From Candidatus Absconditabacterales bacterium (GTDB taxonomy: Bacteria; Patescibacteriota; Gracilibacteria; Absconditabacterales; Absconditicoccaceae): a stretch of DNA of 20,581 bases. Below, one piece after another: positions 17,767-20,581 of this stretch (its first letter is position 1; the number at the start of each line of letters is the position of its first letter). The notes below the pieces were generated by a model. The model did not search any database. It saw nothing but the letters and a program-made list of their open reading frames with translations, and was not told where the DNA came from. The DNA is taken from positions 1-20,581 of the forward strand of contig CALCME010000001.1 in assembly GCA_937965925.1 (NCBI GenBank). Reading direction: 5' to 3'. A program made the position numbers and the translations under genes.

Positions 17767-19049
17767 TACGCACAAAACGGTTTCATAAACTCTTCTACTT
17801 CTTCTCTAACTGTACTCAAAACGTCAGAATTATCAACATTCACTGAAACACGCTCGATTCGATCAGCTATTTTTGTCATTTCTTGTTCTTTCATTCCAAG
17901 TGTTGTTACGGCAGGAGTCCCGATTCTAATACCAGATGGAAGTCGAGGTTTTGGATCTCACGGAACACTATTTTTGTTTAAGATAATTCATGCTTTTTCT
18001 AAGGATGTCGCAATTTTTGATGCTTTGGTACACATAAGACGTTCATGACTTTTTTTGATATTAACAAGCAATAAGTGTGTATCTGTTCATCATGATATAA
18101 GAGAAAACCCTCTTTTGGTAAGTTCTTTTCCAAGGTGGATAGCATTCTTTTGGACTTGTAGTGCATAGTTTTTGTATGCATCGGTCTGTGCATCCAGAAA
18201 ACACACGAGCATTCATGCTATCGTATTCATATGAGGTCATCACTGAAGTGCCGGGAAGACTGCTCTATCGATCTTTTTACCAAGTTCTTTCTTACAAACT
18301 ATCACCGCTGATCTCGGTCATCTCAAAATCTTATGTGTCGTTGTCATCACAATATCTGCATGAGGAAATGGGTGTGGATGCAACCCAGATGTTACAAGCC
18401 CACTAATGTGTGAAATATCTGCAAGCAAGTATGCTCATACTTTTTTTGCTATCAGACCAAACCTTTCAAAATCCATTGCTCTTGGGTAGGCTGAAGCTCA
18501 CGCAATAATTAATTTTGGCTGATGTTCGATGGCCATCTGTTCAACCAGATCATAGTCTATCAAGTTATCTTCACCGAGTGGATATTGAACTGCTTTGAAA
18601 AACTTACTAGAAACGCTCACCTTATGTCCATGTGTAAGGTGCCCCCCAAAATCTAAAGAGAGTCCCATCAGTGTTTCTCATACGTCAAGGAGTGCTGTTT
18701 GAATCGCCAAGTTTGCGGGAGCTCATGAAAGTGCTTGAACGTTTGCATGATAGTCCTCTTGCATCCCTGGAGCAAAAAGATTCAAAGCCTCTTGTATAGC
18801 AAGACGTTCGATTTCATTGGTGTTTTGCTGTCCTTGGTAGTATCTTCAATTTTTATTAACACGCTCACCATCTTCTCGAGTATGAGGATATCATTCACTA
18901 TACTTATTCGCATAGATTGAAGCTACCGCCTCGGTTACCGCTGGTGTTTGATAGTTCTCTGACGCTATAAGTCTAATAGTCGTTTCCTGATAGGTTTTCT
19001 CTTGTTGTATAAGATCTGCAATATCTGGGTATAGTTTTTGTAGTGACAT
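17766..19049 (-). CDS. glyA: Serine hydroxymethyltransferase, 427 aa, code 25
   Basis: A PLP enzyme converting serine and tetrahydrofolate to glycine and 5,10-methylene-THF. It is a source of glycine and one-carbon units. Landmarks: [52 protein letters not shown], the PLP-lysine segment [15 protein letters not shown] (Lys240), FPALQGGPHMNTIAG and the C-terminal [20 protein letters not shown]. Glycines in RGPRS and QGGP are TGA. The length is close to normal (about 415). Met at 19049 begins the usual N-terminal helix ([18 protein letters not shown]). It overlaps the next gene by one base. Confidence 0.97.
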
Positions 19050-19068
19050 GTATTTACTGAAGGATAAA

Positions 19069-19175
19069 GAGTGATTAGTGATTAATGATCAGTCATTGGT
19101 CATTTATGTTCAGTCATTGGTGACTTTTTAGAAAAAATCTAATGATTAATGACCAGTCACTAATACTCACTATTC
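19069..19175. repeat. Short direct and inverted repeats upstream of glyA
   Basis: The 289-base gap between divergent glyA and the gene at 19339 contains dispersed copies of a short element. TCAGTCATTGGT occurs at 19089-19100 and 19110-19121. GATTAATGAYCAGTCA occurs at 19080-19095 and 19144-19159. GTGATTAGTGATTAATGA-type words appear in both orientations. It resembles decayed simple sequence built on TTAGTGA/TCATTAA. It may carry the divergent promoters, but no clear -35/-10 pair was found. Confidence 0.55.
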
Positions 19176-19263
19176 ATCACATCTACAAAAAACTGAAGAA
19201 AATCGATTGGTCATACCATTATTTATACGTATGTAAATATAATCTATGCAAAAATGTAGACAT

Positions 19264-19281
19264 CTTTCTTGTAAAAGAAAG
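19264..19281 (+). promoter_or_regulatory. 7-bp hairpin upstream of the DoxX/GA-repeat gene
   Basis: CTTTCTT (19264-19270), loop GTAA and AAGAAAG (19275-19281) form a perfect stem about 58 bases before the ATG at 19339. No T-run follows. TATAAT at 19238-19243 lies just upstream but lacks a good -35, so the hairpin may or may not be in the leader. Function is unknown. Confidence 0.35.
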
Positions 19282-19338
19282 CTGAAAGTATAGATAGATA
19301 CTAGGGCAACTATTTTTTTATATATTATATATTATTTA

Positions 19339-20529
19339 ATGTGAAATTGTTGAAAAGAATCGTGACCATTGTGTAAAGTAATGTGAGTAGTTCGTATCTT
19401 AGCATGACTTTTTTTCTTAGTTATGGGAGTTATGAAATTCTGAGCACCTGCTGATAAGGTAGCGTTCATTTGATGAGCAGGACATGATATACTTCCATTT
19501 TTGGGTATCAAAGCTCGATTCTGGATTGCAGTACTCGGTGAAATTTTTGTGTGAGCTGTACTCATTTCAGGATGTAAAAAATTAATGAAAGTATGAGCAA
19601 CTTTGTGAGCAATCATCATGCTTGTTGCATTAACTGCAACGTGATGGGCTGATCCAAAAGCTTGGCTACTCCTCATTCTTTGTCTTGTTTTCCTTTTCTG
19701 TGGAGCTGGTTGTTTTGTACTGTGTCCTGCTCCTTGTTGTAAAGGATGAGACTGTAAGGATTGATCTTGTAAAGACGGATCTTGTAGTACAGGGAACTGA
19801 TCTTGAAACACATCAGGGAAATGAATTATGGGAGGAATTGCTTGAGGAATTTGATGAGCAGTATGATCTGTAGCATGATGACTTGGAGATGTAGCAAAAG
19901 GAGCTGGAAGTATGGTATGAGATGTTGCTACGTGAGCTATGGATGCTGCTGGTAACGTTGCTTGATGAGTTGCTGACGCTGCTTGATCTGTTGCTGGAGC
20001 AGCTGGAAATGTTGTGAAAGGTGCATGAAACGTAGTATGAGACGTTGCTACATGAGCTGTAGATGCTGCAGGGAATGTTGCCTGAGGTGTTGCTGATGCT
20101 GCTTGATCTGTAGCATGATGAGTTGCTGATGCTGCTGGGAGTGTTGCTTGATGAGTAAAAGATATGGCTTGATGAGTCGCTTGAGGAATTGGAGGTCTTG
20201 CATGATGACTTTTGTGAGGTGCAAAAGATCTTGTCTGAGGAGCAACAGGTGCTACAGGAGGACTTGTTTGATGAGCAAAAGATCTTCTATGATGAGCTTG
20301 ATGAGTTGTCTGAGGAATTGCTGGTAAAGCATGATGACTTGTAGGATGAGTTGCTGATGGAGCAAAAGGTATGGTAACAAACGTTGCTGATAGAATAGAT
20401 GCTGCTACCGGATGAGTTGCAAGTGGTATCATCGACAAAGTACAAGACGCAGCTGAAGATATGATAGACAATGCAGTAGATGCTGCTGAAGATATCGTAG
20501 AAGGTGCAGCTGATAAAGTGAAGAAATAA
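19339..20529 (+). CDS. DoxX-like membrane protein fused to a Cys cluster and a Gly/Ala/Val repeat tail, 396 aa, code 25
   Basis: Residues 1-125 contain about four hydrophobic helices with DoxX-like character: VVRILAGLFFLVMGVMKFGA, FIGGAGHDILPFLGI, ARFWIAVLGEIFVGAVLI and AWLLLILCLVFLFCGAG. DoxX-type proteins are small membrane proteins tied to redox or quinone functions. Next is a cysteine-rich linker: C121, C125, C129, C133, C134, C139, C144 and C149, the last part being CKDGSCKDGSC. From about residue 158 to the end runs a tail of Gly/Ala/Val/Asp units such as VAGGVADAAGSVAGG. It ends in the charged helix AAEDMIDNAVDAAEDIVEG. The tail resembles LEA or apolipoprotein-like amphipathic repeats. 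More than 50 Gly codons are TGA. ATG 19339 is used; ATG 19381 is possible. TATATT lies five bases before the start. A strong terminator follows. I know of no protein with this architecture. Confidence 0.85.
19915..20154 (+). repeat. Two 120-bp units inside the Gly/Ala tail
   Basis: The blocks at 19915-20034 and 20035-20154 align without a shift of frame, best over the first 94 bases. They encode VGDVATGA, DAAGNVAGGVADAAGSVAG and variants. Substitutions are mostly synonymous or conservative (ACG/ACA, ATG/GTA, GGT/GGG, TGA/GGT), so an in-frame duplication of 40 codons has diverged under protein-level constraint. Confidence 0.75.
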
Positions 20530-20552
20530 TCAGTTCAGTTACTTTATATATC

Positions 20553-20581
20553 AAAAAACCGTCTCGATGAGACGGTTTTTT
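20553..20581 (+). terminator. Strong terminator after the DoxX/GA-repeat gene
   Basis: AAAAAACCGTCTC (20553-20565), loop GAT and GAGACGGTTTTTT (20569-20581) form a perfect 13-bp stem with A and T tails. It can work on both strands. It begins 23 bases after the TAA and reaches the window edge. Confidence 0.92.

Noticed and set aside
19332..20471. 379-codon minus-strand frame rich in His, Ala, Thr and Pro
   Set aside because: It is antisense to the DoxX/GA-repeat gene. Its openness follows from the TGA-rich codons of the real gene. It shows no family motif, and the plus-strand reading has membrane helices and a matching terminator.
1..20581. In-frame TGA as selenocysteine or as tryptophan (code 4)
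   Set aside because: TGA coincides with invariant Gly (GGQ, SGGVDS, GGFPS, NPKGG), not Cys or Trp, and normal TGG Trp codons are used. No SECIS-like element accompanies them.

Overview
The window reads as a tightly packed, AT-rich bacterial chromosome segment that uses genetic code 25, in which UGA means glycine. Read with the standard code it breaks into short fragments. With TGA read as Gly and only TAA/TAG as stops, it resolves into about 20 long open frames, almost all matching known families. TGA falls exactly on invariant glycines: the GGQ of peptide release factor 1, the SGGVDS P-loop of MnmA, the GGFPS motif of a DUF212 protein and the poly-Gly turn of FtsW. This code is known from Gracilibacteria (BD1-5/GN02) and Absconditabacteria (SR1), ultra-small members of the Candidate Phyla Radiation, so the host is most likely one of these. 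I cannot decide between them without rRNA.

Layout. 1-1545 is on the minus strand: the first codons of an unknown gene, a membrane-anchored sortase, and the RNase P RNA with a clean promoter. 1660-11652 is on the plus strand: secG, a large membrane-anchored solute-binding protein, an M50 (site-2 type) membrane protease, prfA, an FtsW/RodA-type gene, two unrecognised genes, a tRNA-Arg(UCG) with a terminator, a DUF212 membrane protein, an FtsQ-like protein and mnmA. 11692-19049 is on the minus strand: ftsX and a TPR protein, then the secE-nusG-(unknown exported protein)-rplK-rplA cluster, then glyA overlapping a winged-helix regulator. 19339-20529, plus strand, holds one unusual gene closed by a strong terminator.

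How the genes fit together. Most are housekeeping: protein export (SecE, SecG), ribosome and transcription (L1, L11, NusG, RF1, RNase P, tRNA-Arg, MnmA), one-carbon metabolism (GlyA), and division or envelope (FtsW, FtsQ-like, FtsX, DUF212). A surface layer is also visible: the sortase, the SBP_bac_5-like protein and the exported protein inside the nusG-rplK cluster.

The item most likely to be new is the 396-residue protein at 19339-20529. It joins a four-helix DoxX-like membrane domain to a cysteine cluster with regular spacing and then to about 240 residues of Gly/Ala/Val-rich repeats resembling LEA or apolipoprotein-like amphipathic helices. More than 50 of its glycines are written TGA. 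A standard-code reading destroys the gene and produces a spurious 379-codon frame on the opposite strand. No transposase, CRISPR array, prophage gene or rRNA was seen.
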